Source: Aurantiochytrium sp. KH105 (Eukaryota > Sar > Bigyra > Thraustochytrida > Thraustochytriidae). From it: 64,000 bases of DNA. Shown in pieces: positions 9,275 through 18,002 of the stretch. The position numbers and the translations under genes were made by a program. The notes beneath the pieces were generated by a model. It was not told the origin of the DNA. It saw only the letters and a program-made list of their open reading frames with translations, and did no database searches. The stretch covers positions 186,001 to 250,000 of the forward strand of contig BGKB01000040.1 in NCBI GenBank assembly GCA_003116975.1, written 5' to 3'. The stretch's first letter is position 1; the number at the start of each line of letters is the position of its first letter.

Positions 9275-10753
9275 TCATGATGCAGATGCTATCGCCTCGC
9301 GGACAAGCTCGAACACCAGAGCAACTGCTTCGTGGATAGAACGACGGACAAAGTTCAGATGGAGTCTTCGACCCTGTCCAGCGTCTGTGGGAAGCACGAG
9401 CATGGTCCGCGGTACGGTCAAGTGGCCCAGGCCAGCAGGCTCTTGAATTGAGGCCACTCTTTCAGCTCCAAAGGTTGCGGAAAACCACGAGCCCGCAACC
9501 CACGAATTTACAAGGTAGCCGTCATCGTTGAAAATATCTGCAAAACCGCGGCTCATATTCGCGCGATGGGCCTCGCCCCGAGCGCGCAGAATGGCGTCCA
9601 GTCGATATTCGGCTTCAATGCGGCCCGGTTCGTTCAGAATCTGCCGCAGCTCGCGGTGCACATGGCGCACAGCCTCGCCAATCCAATCAGAAGGAGTACG
9701 TCCCTCACGAGAGCGCAAACGTACGTGAATCTTTTCTCGAACGAGGGGGTTTCCAGCTGCAAAACGGTCTGGAAACCACGAGGAGCGACCGCGGATGTTG
9801 ACAACCTGTACAAAGGACACTTGACTGTCATGATGGGGCGACGGTGACTTTGCGTCGGCTTGACCTCGAAGCACAATCGCTGTGAGAATCTCGTGCGTCG
9901 TCGCCCACTCGTTTGACTCAAGGCAGTGTCGATGCACAAAGTCTTTAAGAGCGCGCAGCTCTGCAGGGGAAATATCCATCACCTGGTGAGATAGAGTAAG
10001 TTCTTGGGCTGCAAGGGACATGGCCTCTGCGATTTCTAGGTCGTATTGTGCGATCGATTCGGCATCGCATGGATGAATCTGCAATTGCAAGAGCTTGATC
10101 AGTCTACGTTCTTCGGCTTCGTCTATGGGCTCAACCTCGTGAACAGATTCTGATTTGTGCAATGGCCAGCGCTGCGCGACGGCTTGGACCTCTTTTAAAG
10201 TTTTGGCTTGCGTGCAGTCCGACCAGAGGTTCAGAAAGTGGCTCATGCTCATTGCGTCGAAAAGGTAATGACAAGCTGCGATAACGAATCGGGCGCGCGC
10301 ACTTTTGTGCTTCCCATCGTCACTGGATATCGTCTGCACCTGTACTGCAGCCGAGAGTACGCGTGAGCCAAAGACGCTCGAGTCTAGGCGAACTGACACG
10401 GGAAGTCGAGGGTTTTCAAAGGCTTGTTCTGGTGCAAAGATGCGTAATTCGGCGGCACATTCGCTGCCTGGACCTGCCTCGAGCTTCCACGTGCGCTCAT
10501 CGGAGACCTGGGGAGCCATCAGACGTGCGCCAGCAAGTGGAAAGCATGACAACGCTCGCGCGAGTCCCAGACGGAGTCTTGCGGCTCCTTTTTCACCCAG
10601 AAGCGCATCCGCGCCATCGAGGACAAGTTCCACCACGTTTGCAAACTGGCCGTTGATGAGATCAGCGCCATCCAAGCTTGCCTTCACGATGCGACCAGGA
10701 GCGAGCGGGGGATCGGCCTCGACCTCACCGTGCCAGAACGCGGCGGTTGCCAT
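9275..10753 (-). CDS. BAHD-type (HxxxD) acyltransferase
   Basis: A 492-residue protein from the ATG at 10753; the frame is open further upstream but without ATG. It shows the two-lobed architecture of the BAHD/PF02458 family. The catalytic HxxxD motif is present as HYLFDAMS near the middle of the N-terminal lobe, preceded by the usual strand. The C-terminal lobe has a VNIRGRS strand and a VNSWVAGSWFSATFGAERV segment at the place of the structural DFGWG motif, which is not conserved here. Such enzymes move acyl groups from CoA thioesters to alcohols or amines. The substrate cannot be read from sequence. BAHD enzymes are best known from plants and fungi. Confidence 0.75.
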   Translation of the reverse strand: MATAAFWHGEVEADPPLAPGRIVKASLDGADLINGQFANVVELVLDGADALLGEKGAARLRLGLARALSCFPLAGARLMAPQVSDERTWKLEAGPGSECAAELRIFAPEQAFENPRLPVSVRLDSSVFGSRVLSAAVQVQTISSDDGKHKSARARFVIAACHYLFDAMSMSHFLNLWSDCTQAKTLKEVQAVAQRWPLHKSESVHEVEPIDEAEERRLIKLLQLQIHPCDAESIAQYDLEIAEAMSLAAQELTLSHQVMDISPAELRALKDFVHRHCLESNEWATTHEILTAIVLRGQADAKSPSPHHDSQVSFVQVVNIRGRSSWFPDRFAAGNPLVREKIHVRLRSREGRTPSDWIGEAVRHVHRELRQILNEPGRIEAEYRLDAILRARGEAHRANMSRGFADIFNDDGYLVNSWVAGSWFSATFGAERVASIQEPAGLGHLTVPRTMLVLPTDAGQGRRLHLNFVRRSIHEAVALVFELVREAIASAS

Positions 10754-11223
10754 CTTCTTTCGACCCACGCGCCAAACAACGTCGAGACTTTTCGACCTGT
10801 GCAGGGCATGAACGCTCAAAGTCGGCCCGTCAGCCTGGCTGCCTGGCTGTCTGGCTGTCTAGTTGAGGATCCCAGCCTGGCTTGGGCAAGATACGTACAC
10901 GTTCGGGACCAGCAGCCAGCAGCACCGGGAAGAGGCCAAAATCCTCCTTGCAGATTGAGGATTTATGCGTCCCCCGCAAGCGAGGGTCTAGCGCTTTTGA
11001 GACCTCTAGAACGTCTGGGAGGCGCTGGAAAACCCCACGTGCGGCGGCACGCGCCGTCGCTGCTACGTACCCGGAGCACCACGTAAACAAACACAAGCTG
11101 ACAGAGCGCGTGAAAGAGGGAAGTCCCTTGCGCAGAGCTCGAGGACAGGCGGCGAGGCAGGACGGCGGAAACCGCGTGATTGGCAAGCGAACGAGCAAGC
11201 AAGCGAGCTAGCTAGCGAGCAGG
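10754..11223. other. Divergent promoter region, BAHD (-) and Sec14 (+)
   Basis: Holds the 5' regions of both genes. A GGCTGCCTGGCTGTCTGG-like run is near 10838-10860, and an (AAGC/GAGC)n array at about 11185-11220 ends immediately before the Sec14 ATG. No gene seen. Confidence 0.5.
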
Positions 11224-12261
11224 ATGGAGGTGGCCAGCCTGGGCCCGGAGATGGCGGGGCCCGAAGAAGAGGCCGCCTTGGAAGCGCTCAAGGACGAGCT
11301 CGCCAAGACGCCAGAGGACCTGCCCGGGCGAAACTGGCTCGTGAACGTGGCTGACGACCTGACGTATCTCCGCTTCCTGCGTGGCCACCAACTCAAGGTG
11401 AAAAAGTCGCTCAAGCTGCTCAAGCATTGTGCAAAGTGGCGCGTCGAGTTTGGCACGGATGAGATCCTCGAGACGTGGCCTCAGAACAAATCCTTTGGTG
11501 CCCAGCTCGTGCGCAAGCACTGGCCCATGGCCGTCACGGGCAAAGACTTTGCTCAGCGCCCGATTCACTATTTTCACATTTCTCTGGTAGATTTTCCCGC
11601 CCTCATCAAGAACGCAGGTATGGCCAATCTTGTGCGACACAATGTCTTTCTCATGGAAACGGCACTGCGCGCTAATCCCCGTGGCGAAGCAATTATGATT
11701 GTGGATCTGGGCTCGGATCAAGGTCGCACGGCATTCTCCATTGCAAGTGCAACTCGGTGGCTGCAAAGCGTCGTGCTCTTTGTCAAGGCCATGGCAAAGA
11801 TTGCGGATCCTTTCTATCCCGAGTCCTATCACCGAATCTACTTTACCCGAGTTCATGCCATCTTTGAAAGAATGTACAAGTCCATGAGTGGTAATCTGAA
11901 CGAGGCGACTTTGAGCAAAGTCCAGGTTCTGCAAAAGACTGACATTCTCGCGACGCTCATGGAGGACATGCCAAAGGAGAGTATTCCACCCACTCTCGGC
12001 GGCGACTCGCAGGCGTCAATCGCCAAGGGAGGCTATATCACTGACGAGGACATTGCCGAGGCACGCGCGTTGGCAGATGAGAGTGGGCAGGGCGACCAAG
12101 AGGAGGACGTTCCTGTCCGCGTCGAGCTTGACGCAGAACTCGACGCAGAGGAGGACTGTTTTGACGGTGACTCCGATGCATCAAATCGAATGTCCTTGCG
12201 GAAATCACTTTCGCGCCGTCTCAGCCGCCTTTCGTCCCGTAATTCGGGCAAGACAAAGTAA
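11224..12261 (+). CDS. Sec14-like CRAL-TRIO lipid-transfer protein
   Basis: A 345-residue protein with a CRAL-TRIO-N helical bundle (~25-90, including DDLTYLRFLRGHQLKVKKSLKLL) and a CRAL-TRIO lipid-binding domain (~95-265) with the landmarks PIHYFHISLVD, EAIMIVDLGSDQG, DPFYPESYHRIYFTRVHAIF and ESIPPTLGGD. The last is the usual exit of the Sec14 fold (L-P-x-x-x-GG). The tail (~275-345) is acidic, then Ser/Arg-rich, a likely phosphorylated or membrane-targeting extension. Family members exchange phosphatidylinositol and other lipids between membranes. The ATG at 11224 follows directly on a tetranucleotide array. It ends 111 bp before the convergent methyltransferase gene. Confidence 0.9.
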   Translation: MEVASLGPEMAGPEEEAALEALKDELAKTPEDLPGRNWLVNVADDLTYLRFLRGHQLKVKKSLKLLKHCAKWRVEFGTDEILETWPQNKSFGAQLVRKHWPMAVTGKDFAQRPIHYFHISLVDFPALIKNAGMANLVRHNVFLMETALRANPRGEAIMIVDLGSDQGRTAFSIASATRWLQSVVLFVKAMAKIADPFYPESYHRIYFTRVHAIFERMYKSMSGNLNEATLSKVQVLQKTDILATLMEDMPKESIPPTLGGDSQASIAKGGYITDEDIAEARALADESGQGDQEEDVPVRVELDAELDAEEDCFDGDSDASNRMSLRKSLSRRLSRLSSRNSGKTK

Positions 12262-12372
12262 GAACCGAGAGGACGCGGCGTTCGTTGTGTATCTTCCCCG
12301 AAAAATATGTTTGCCGCAAGGCCAAAGTTTGTCAGTACATTTGTTTACAGGTCCAAAGAATCTACCGCCTGG

Positions 12373-13656
12373 TCATGCATGAAGTTCTACGAGGACGTTT
12401 TCCTCAAGACCAACCTTGACCGTATCAAGGTCCGGGACCTGGCCGCCGAATCGATCCATGAGACGATGACCAAGGCTACGTGTCTGTCCATTCTCGTTTT
12501 CTGCATCGAGGCTCTTGTAGTCATGTCTTGATTTGCGCATGGCATCGCGTGCAAACCGCGCGTGCTCGTCCCTGACCCATGCAAGATGGTCCTCGTCGGC
12601 TGCAGCGGCATGAGCCGCTTGTAGAAAGCACGCACTTTCATTCTCGTACAAAGCGCAGACGTGCTGATGTTCTTCAGACAGTGCACTTTGCCCTTGACGA
12701 CGAACTTGCAGAAAGGTGCGCACCGACGCACGGTGATGCGACTGATCCTTGACAAGCACCGCGTGGGACCAGCCGCTGACAAGTGCTGCGTCGCGCATTC
12801 CCTTGGCGGCATCCTCATTTGCAGGGTAAAATTGCGCCACAGCCTGGGCCTCTGTGCCCTTGGAGCAATCTGCAAGCGCGCGGAAGAATCGACGTCGGGT
12901 ATCGGTTTCGCGAAGAAAGTGAATTGCCGAAACGCTGAGAGACCAATCAAAACTGGCGTCGCGAAATGGCAGCCCCTGCGACATGTCGGCCTGAATCGTG
13001 TCTGCATAGTCGTCTGGAACCAGAGCAAGCATGGCCGGCGCACTGTCAAAGCCAATAACAAACGCTTGTGGTCTGGCCTTGCGCACAGCCGCAACGCAAA
13101 TACCCGACCCACAGGCAATATCGAGCACGACCTCTGCTCGTGGGTTTTCCGTCTTTTCGATGAGGTCCAAACATCGAGAGGTGAGTCGTTGCTGTGGTAC
13201 GGCATTGTGCTCTGTATACTTTGCAGCACGAGCTGTATCGTAATGCTTGCTGGCGGAGAATTCGCGTTGTGCCTCGGCGTACCACCCTTGCAGCGCTGCG
13301 AGGACCTCGTCGAAGGACGCGTACGGGCAGGCATCTGAGGCGCGCAGCGCTTGTTCCGCGGCACGAGCGCGCTCAAGCGAAATTCGTGGCCGCTTGATGG
13401 GGAATTCCGTACCTCGCGGATCCTCAAGCGCCTCGAGCACGCTCATCTTGGCTGTCGTCTCGCGCTCGCTCTCATCGTGGCTTGTGCAGTCGCGGCGCTT
13501 ACGCTTGGCAGTGGCCCGGTTGCCGCGCTTGCGATCGTTCACAGCGCGGAGCATCCACTGCACGATGGCGAGCGCATCGCCCAGATACGCGCCCTCGACC
13601 TCACCGAGGGCGCGCTGCGCGCCAAAGGCACGTACGCGGAGCTCTTTCCTGGCCAT
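12373..13656 (-). CDS. Bud23-like SAM-dependent methyltransferase
   Basis: A 427-residue class I methyltransferase. Around the middle are KHYDTARAAKYTEHN, VLDIACGSGICVAAVRK (SAM-binding motif I), FVIGFDSAPAMLAL (motif II), DMSQGLPFRDASFDWSLSVSAIHFL and AVAQFYPANEDAAKGMRDAALVSGW. These match, in order, the Bud23/WBSCR22 family, which makes N7-methylguanosine in 18S rRNA. The C-terminus lacks the usual Lys/Arg-rich Bud23 end and instead is a longer charged helix, and there is an unusual N-terminal extension with a KRKRRD cluster, so it may be a paralogue. Two good ATGs exist: 13656 (longest) and 13446. Confidence 0.75.
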   Translation of the reverse strand: MARKELRVRAFGAQRALGEVEGAYLGDALAIVQWMLRAVNDRKRGNRATAKRKRRDCTSHDESERETTAKMSVLEALEDPRGTEFPIKRPRISLERARAAEQALRASDACPYASFDEVLAALQGWYAEAQREFSASKHYDTARAAKYTEHNAVPQQRLTSRCLDLIEKTENPRAEVVLDIACGSGICVAAVRKARPQAFVIGFDSAPAMLALVPDDYADTIQADMSQGLPFRDASFDWSLSVSAIHFLRETDTRRRFFRALADCSKGTEAQAVAQFYPANEDAAKGMRDAALVSGWSHAVLVKDQSHHRASVRTFLQVRRQGQSALSEEHQHVCALYENESACFLQAAHAAAADEDHLAWVRDEHARFARDAMRKSRHDYKSLDAENENGQTRSLGHRLMDRFGGQVPDLDTVKVGLEENVLVELHA

Positions 13657-14064
13657 GCTTCTCGACCCTCGAAGCAGCTCTGCGCTCCGCTTTGATCGAC
13701 TCGGTGCGATGATCACTTGAGTGGAGGTGTCAGGCGGCAGTGCTAGGGGTCATTCGTCACCATTCATGACGCGTTGTAACAGATAAGCTGCCTTTGATAA
13801 ATCTTTTCGCGCGTCCTCTTGTCGAATACGGATGACCAATTTGCTATGAAGAGGAAAGCAAGCTCGGCGAAGTTATATTGTTGTTGACGCAATTCAGATC
13901 CGCGAACAAGCTGTTACGGTAGTTGTGAAAGTTCAGGGACGATCGAGAATAGAGCTCTCTGGGATGATTCCGTGCGGGCACTCTGAAGAGCAAGAAAACC
14001 TTAAAATGGAGTACATTCCGAATTTAAGAAAGACGCGAACAAAACAATTTTTATTGCATTTTAG
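13657..14064. other. Intergenic, AT-richer
   Basis: Upstream side of the methyltransferase gene, grading into AT-richer DNA that borders the duplicated helix-hairpin-helix locus. No gene or repeat is recognised. Confidence 0.45.
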
Positions 14065-14696
14065 CTATTGAATTTGACACCCACTTGCTCCATCGGCTCC
14101 TTTCTCCTCGGCGGTGGTGACGTGGTTGGGCTCGCTTTGTTCTGTTGACATTTTCAGCTGAGATCCCAGACTTTGGGGTTCGATAGCTTTGTCATCTTTC
14201 TTCTTGAAGATTACTTGCTCGTCTTCCAGTTCTTTAATTTCGCCCGAAGCCTCGAATTCTTCCTGAGCAAGGAGCTCGATGGCCCCCGCTTCGACTTTCG
14301 CTTCGGCTTCCATCTGTTTGCTCTGTTGATGATACTCGTCTTCGTTGAGAAGACTACCTTGAACGCTTTGTTGTACCCTTTCAGCTGAGATCCCAGACTT
14401 TGGGGTTCGATAGCTTTGTCATATTTCTTCTCGAAGAATACTTGCTCGTTTTCCGATTCTTTATTTTCGCCCGAAGCCTCGGATTCCTCCTGAGCAAGGA
14501 GCTCGAAGGCCTCCGCTTCGACTTTCGCTTCGGCTTCCATCTGTTTGCTCTGTTGATAATACTCGACTTCGTTGAGAGTACCACCTAGAAAAAGAATGTT
14601 GGCCTTCTCCGCGATGGCAAGAGCAATCGTGTTGCGATGCGCGTTGATCTTGCAAGACGCGAGGTAGTCGTAAAAAGCTTCGAAATGCTCGACCAT
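14065..14696 (-). pseudogene. Truncated, tandem-duplicated copy of HhH protein gene
   Basis: Read on the minus strand, the segment from ATG 14696 starts MVEHFEAFYDYLASCKIN and matches the middle and C-terminal part of the plus-strand copy at 14702-15160 (about 80% identity by eye), but lacks its N-terminal helix-hairpin-helix portion. The C-terminal acidic coding part is then repeated (units ~14151-14387 and ~14388-14625), and the second unit falls into a different frame, so the coding frame breaks around 14313-14211. The start lies within a few bases of the beginning of the plus-strand copy, so the two copies are head to head. It looks like a degenerate copy from inverted duplication. It may still be transcribed. 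Confidence 0.6.
14151..14625 (-). repeat. Tandem duplication, period ~237 bp
   Basis: The sequence beginning TTTCAGCTGAGATCCCAGAC occurs at about 14154 and 14388, and similarity continues for about 200 bp through the Glu/Ala-rich coding part. The two units are around 85-90% identical by eye. Confidence 0.85.
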
Positions 14697-14701
14697 ATTT
14701 T

Positions 14702-15160
14702 AGATTCGACCCCAACGCCACGGGCGTAGGGCTTGACACAGTAGAAAATTATGTCGCTGCTCACACGAGCTTTGACCTCAGTTCGGTGCCCGGCGTTGGG
14801 CCGAAGAACAAGGACTTATTGAAAGAAGTCGGTGTCGAAAATACATTTCAGCTCATCGCCGTCTTCATGCGTCTCAAGACAAACAGCGTGAATATGGTCG
14901 AGCACTCTGAAGACTTTTTCGACTACCTTGAGTCTTGCAAGATCAATGGCCATCTCAACTTGATCGTCCTTGCCATTGCGGAGAAGGTTGACAACCTCTT
15001 TCAAGGTGGTATTTTCAACACGGAAGAGTATTATCAACAAAAATCACAGATGAAAGCCGAAGCGGAGGCCGAAGAGGAGGCTATCGAGCTCCTTGCTCAG
15101 GAAGACTCCGAGGCTTCCGACGAAAATAAAGAATCGGAAGACGAGGTGCAGCAGGACTAG
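14702..15160 (+). CDS. Helix-hairpin-helix (BAF-like?) protein, 5' end unclear
   Basis: The plus-strand frame reads ...FDPNATGVGLDTVENYVAAHTSFDLSS, then VPGVGPKNKDLLKEVG, ENTFQLIAVFMRLK and a region around DFFDYLESCKINGH, ending in a Glu-rich acidic tail. PGVGPKNKDLLKEVG is a helix-hairpin-helix DNA-binding signature, and the G-x-x-F-QLIxxFxxLK follow-up with a downstream W/Y-L-x-SC helix is reminiscent of barrier-to-autointegration factor, though I cannot prove homology. No in-frame ATG exists before 14893; a TTTTAG at 14698-14703 could be an intron acceptor whose upstream exon was lost or lies beyond the inverted copy. It may be a 5'-truncated gene. Confidence 0.5.
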   Translation, partial: RFDPNATGVGLDTVENYVAAHTSFDLSSVPGVGPKNKDLLKEVGVENTFQLIAVFMRLKTNSVNMVEHSEDFFDYLESCKINGHLNLIVLAIAEKVDNLFQGGIFNTEEYYQQKSQMKAEAEAEEEAIELLAQEDSEASDENKESEDEVQQD

Positions 15161-15922
15161 GTTTCCTCGCATCCCTCGCTTCTCGCCAAGATATCAAGTC
15201 AGCAATTATAAACCAGGAAATTCATGTCAACCTTACGACCAGCTATTCTCGCGACAACCTTCGATGCTCTCGCCGCCTCTGCGCGCTCGCGCCTCGCCCC
15301 GCCTTAATTTAACCTCTCAGTGGCCCCTTTTTTTCTTTTCTTATTCGGGTCCGACTGTTCTGCTCTGCTTGTTCTGTTCCCTTTCCCCTCGTTCTGTTCT
15401 CCTCTGTTCTCCCGCGCGGCGGGGGCTGCCAGCGCGGATGGATGGCTGGCTGGCTGGATGGGCCCTTTTCTTTCCTCGGCGCAGCAAGTGCGCGCGGCGC
15501 ATTCTGCACAGTTTGCGGCGCGCATTCTGCACTTGCGCGGCGCCAAGGTCCACTTGCCGCGGCGCCGCAGCTGCGTGATCTTTCCCGCCCTCGCCTCTCC
15601 CTGCCTGCCTGCCTGCTGCTCGCTTGGCTTCTCCGCGAGAGGCGCCAGCCAGACAGAGGCAGGCAGACAGACGCCATTCCATTCCATTCCATCCCGCGCC
15701 GGCCGCAGCGCGCAGCGACGAGAGGCGAGACCGCACGCGAGGCGAGGCGAGCAGCCCGCGCGCGCAGGGAGACCCCGGTCCCCGCGCAGGAGGAGACCCG
15801 GCGCGCGCAGGTCGCGAGGGAGCGAGGCGGCATCACCAGAAGCTTCGCGAGCGAGTCGTCGCGCGAGCGAGGTGCCGCGCAGCTTCACAGGCAGGCAGCA
15901 AGGCGGCCGCAGGCAGAAGAAG
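15161..15922. other. Tom40 promoter and 5'UTR region
   Basis: Strongly GC-rich towards the gene. It has a ~22-bp tandem element at 15484-15565 (listed separately) and short arrays: GGAT/GGCT at ~15437-15462, TGCC at ~15601-15616 and CATTC at ~15675-15690. Long open frames here on both strands are GC-driven and rejected. No additional gene seen. Confidence 0.55.
15484..15565 (+). promoter_or_regulatory. ~22-bp tandem element in Tom40 upstream region
   Basis: Copies of a unit like ATTCTGCACTTGCGCGGCGC. The CAC-TTG core (or its variant CACAGTTTG) begins at 15507, 15530 and 15551, a spacing of 23 and 21 bp. A reverse-orientation copy (GCAAGTGCGC) is at 15484. The array is ~370 bp upstream of the Tom40 ATG. 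A very similar array is at 59226-59312. Function is inferred. Confidence 0.55.
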
Positions 15923-17035
15923 ATGATGCGCGAGGATAACAACGGCGCCATGCGCTGGAACCTGCTCAAGGGCCTCATGCCGACCGCGGAGTGCGCGTCG
16001 GCGGCGGGCATGACCCCCGTGGGCGAGCTGCAAGCCGGCTCCAGCGACAAGGCCGCCACGGAGGCCGCGCAGGCCGCCGCGCAGGCCCGCCAGGCCCGCG
16101 ACAAGGGCGAGGCGATCGGCACTGCCAGCAACGTGTCCGCCTCGGACCAGCTCGCCGCCGAACAGGCCCGCCAGGCCGGCCTCGGCGCCGTGCCCGCTGC
16201 CGCCAGCAAGCGCGAGAACCCGGGCGCCTTTGACAAGGCCGATGCCGAGATCAAGCGCGTGCTCAACCCGGATCTCTGGGACGGCTGCCGTGTGATCGTG
16301 AACAAGCCGCTGAGCCAGCGCTTCCAGTCGTCGCACGAGTTCTGGCTCGGCAGCAACATGCTCAAGAGCGGCAACTCGTACCACTTTGGCGTGCACTGCT
16401 CGCCGTCTGACGCCACCATGCTCATGGCGCGCGTCGACCCGGCGGGCCAGGTCGACGCCCAGTGGCACCAGAATATCAACCCCATGGTCACCACGCGTCT
16501 TATTGCGTCCCTGGGCACGGACCCCTCGCGCGGCGTTGTACAGGCAGAATGCGAGGTCAAGGGCGCCGACTTCACCGGAACCATCAAGACCTCGCAGGGC
16601 CCGTACCTGGGCTTTTCCTACTTTCAGGCAGTTACCAAGAACCTTGCCATGGGTGGAGAGGGCTTTTACCACCACTCCCAGGGCATGTCGCACGTGCTCG
16701 CCCGCGCCAAGTACCAGGACGAGAACCAGGCCGCCACCGCCACGCTCACTACCCTCAACACTGTCTCGGCCAACTACTTGCGAAAGGTCAACCAGCGTGT
16801 CAACCTGGCAGCTGAGATCGAGGTCAACCTCGCCAACCGCGACTCCATCGCCAACGTCGGCTGGGAGTTTGCCCTCCGTCAGTCTCGCGTCAGTGGTACC
16901 TTTGCCCTTGACGGCTCCATCGTCGCCGCCCAGGTCTTGCAAATGATCGACCCCACCGTCTCCCTCTTCTTCAACGCCATCCTCGATCACAGCAAGGACA
17001 CCCACCGCTTCGGCTACGGCATCCAGATCGGATAA
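15923..17035 (+). CDS. TOM40: Mitochondrial import receptor Tom40
   Basis: A 370-residue protein of the Porin_3 (VDAC/Tom40) family, forming the beta-barrel pore that imports nearly all nuclear-encoded mitochondrial proteins. The N-terminal ~100 residues are Ala/Gln/Arg-rich and loosely structured. From ~125 the pattern alternates as expected for beta-strands, with [40 protein letters not shown] and [20 protein letters not shown]. It ends RFGYGIQIG, a proper C-terminal beta-signal (polar-x-G-x-x-hydrophobic-x-hydrophobic) recognised by the SAM complex. The frame is open for 600 bp upstream, but the first ATG in context is 15923 (AAGATGATG). The barrel length fits Tom40 better than VDAC. Confidence 0.9.
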   Translation: MMREDNNGAMRWNLLKGLMPTAECASAAGMTPVGELQAGSSDKAATEAAQAAAQARQARDKGEAIGTASNVSASDQLAAEQARQAGLGAVPAAASKRENPGAFDKADAEIKRVLNPDLWDGCRVIVNKPLSQRFQSSHEFWLGSNMLKSGNSYHFGVHCSPSDATMLMARVDPAGQVDAQWHQNINPMVTTRLIASLGTDPSRGVVQAECEVKGADFTGTIKTSQGPYLGFSYFQAVTKNLAMGGEGFYHHSQGMSHVLARAKYQDENQAATATLTTLNTVSANYLRKVNQRVNLAAEIEVNLANRDSIANVGWEFALRQSRVSGTFALDGSIVAAQVLQMIDPTVSLFFNAILDHSKDTHRFGYGIQIG

Positions 17036-18002
17036 ATTATAGGTATAAACATTCGAGAAGATCACCTTAGGCTACCACATGCTCTCCTCCCCCGCCCTTT
17101 CCCTCAACCTTTTTCCTTTGCGACCTTTGCGTGGTTTCAATGTTTTGCACTAGAGAAAAAAAGCCCGCCAATGTCTATTGGAAAATGAAAATGGAGATGA
17201 CCGTCAGTCACCACAGTGACGAGATCCAGAGCATGGCTTGTATTAGATGAGTAAGTTGTCTCGATCGCGATCTTGGGCGTCTCGAGCAGAAACAGTAAGA
17301 AACGCAGGCCTTTGCGTTGTTCTCGTCTTGCGTTCACAGGTCGCCAAAGGCTTGCTCCTCGGACGTCATCCCTTGCCAGATGGCAAGAACCCAAGCTGAT
17401 TAGGCCTATATTCTCCTTCTTTCGCGGGTATACCGCAATGGAGAGAGAAGTTGAATCACCGTCACTGCAAGTTGCTCGCCAGTACATCCGTCTGTCGACC
17501 TTGTTTATGCGATCTCGAACCCTTTATTTCCGACTCGACCCAAAAAAAAGTGTTCGTCGGGGTCAGATTCCGTAAATTGCGTTGCGCAAACGAGACTCTT
17601 GGTCTACCTTAAAGCCATAGCTTCACACGTACCGAAAGAGTACTCGGTTTAAGGTGCGTTTGGTGGCTGCTCTCGCTGACGCCATGAGCGTACGTCAGCA
17701 GACAGGTGCGCTCGAGCTCCACAAATCGACGGGATGCAATCGACAACTGCCAAGTCGGCAATCGTCGAGGCTGCTGGAAGGGCCGGGGGGACGTACGCAG
17801 GGCGAAGAGCGACGGCCTGGTAAAGAACCGCCCTGCCTCGGAAGGAAGACGAGGATGGCAAACTCCAAACGCAACGCAAGCCGGGTCCGGGCCTACTATC
17901 ATCTCTGTGTGTGTGTGTGTGTGTCACCCAGCTTAGGTTTTGAGTGCTGGCTGCAGCGTGAGTTGAAGAAAAGGACTCGGAGGCCTCCGAGACCCGAGCA
18001 CA
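17036..18002. other. Tom40 3' region and elongase promoter
   Basis: Contains a (TG)n run at 17906-17924, ~80 bp upstream of the elongase start codon, which may sit in its 5'UTR. A low-complexity open frame on the minus strand (17649-19268) is a shadow of the elongase. No further gene seen. Confidence 0.5.

Noticed and set aside
15304-16587. 427-codon open frame on the minus strand over the Tom40 gene
   Set aside because: Low complexity, Ala/Arg/Ser-rich and antisense to Tom40, which carries clear motifs and the beta-signal.
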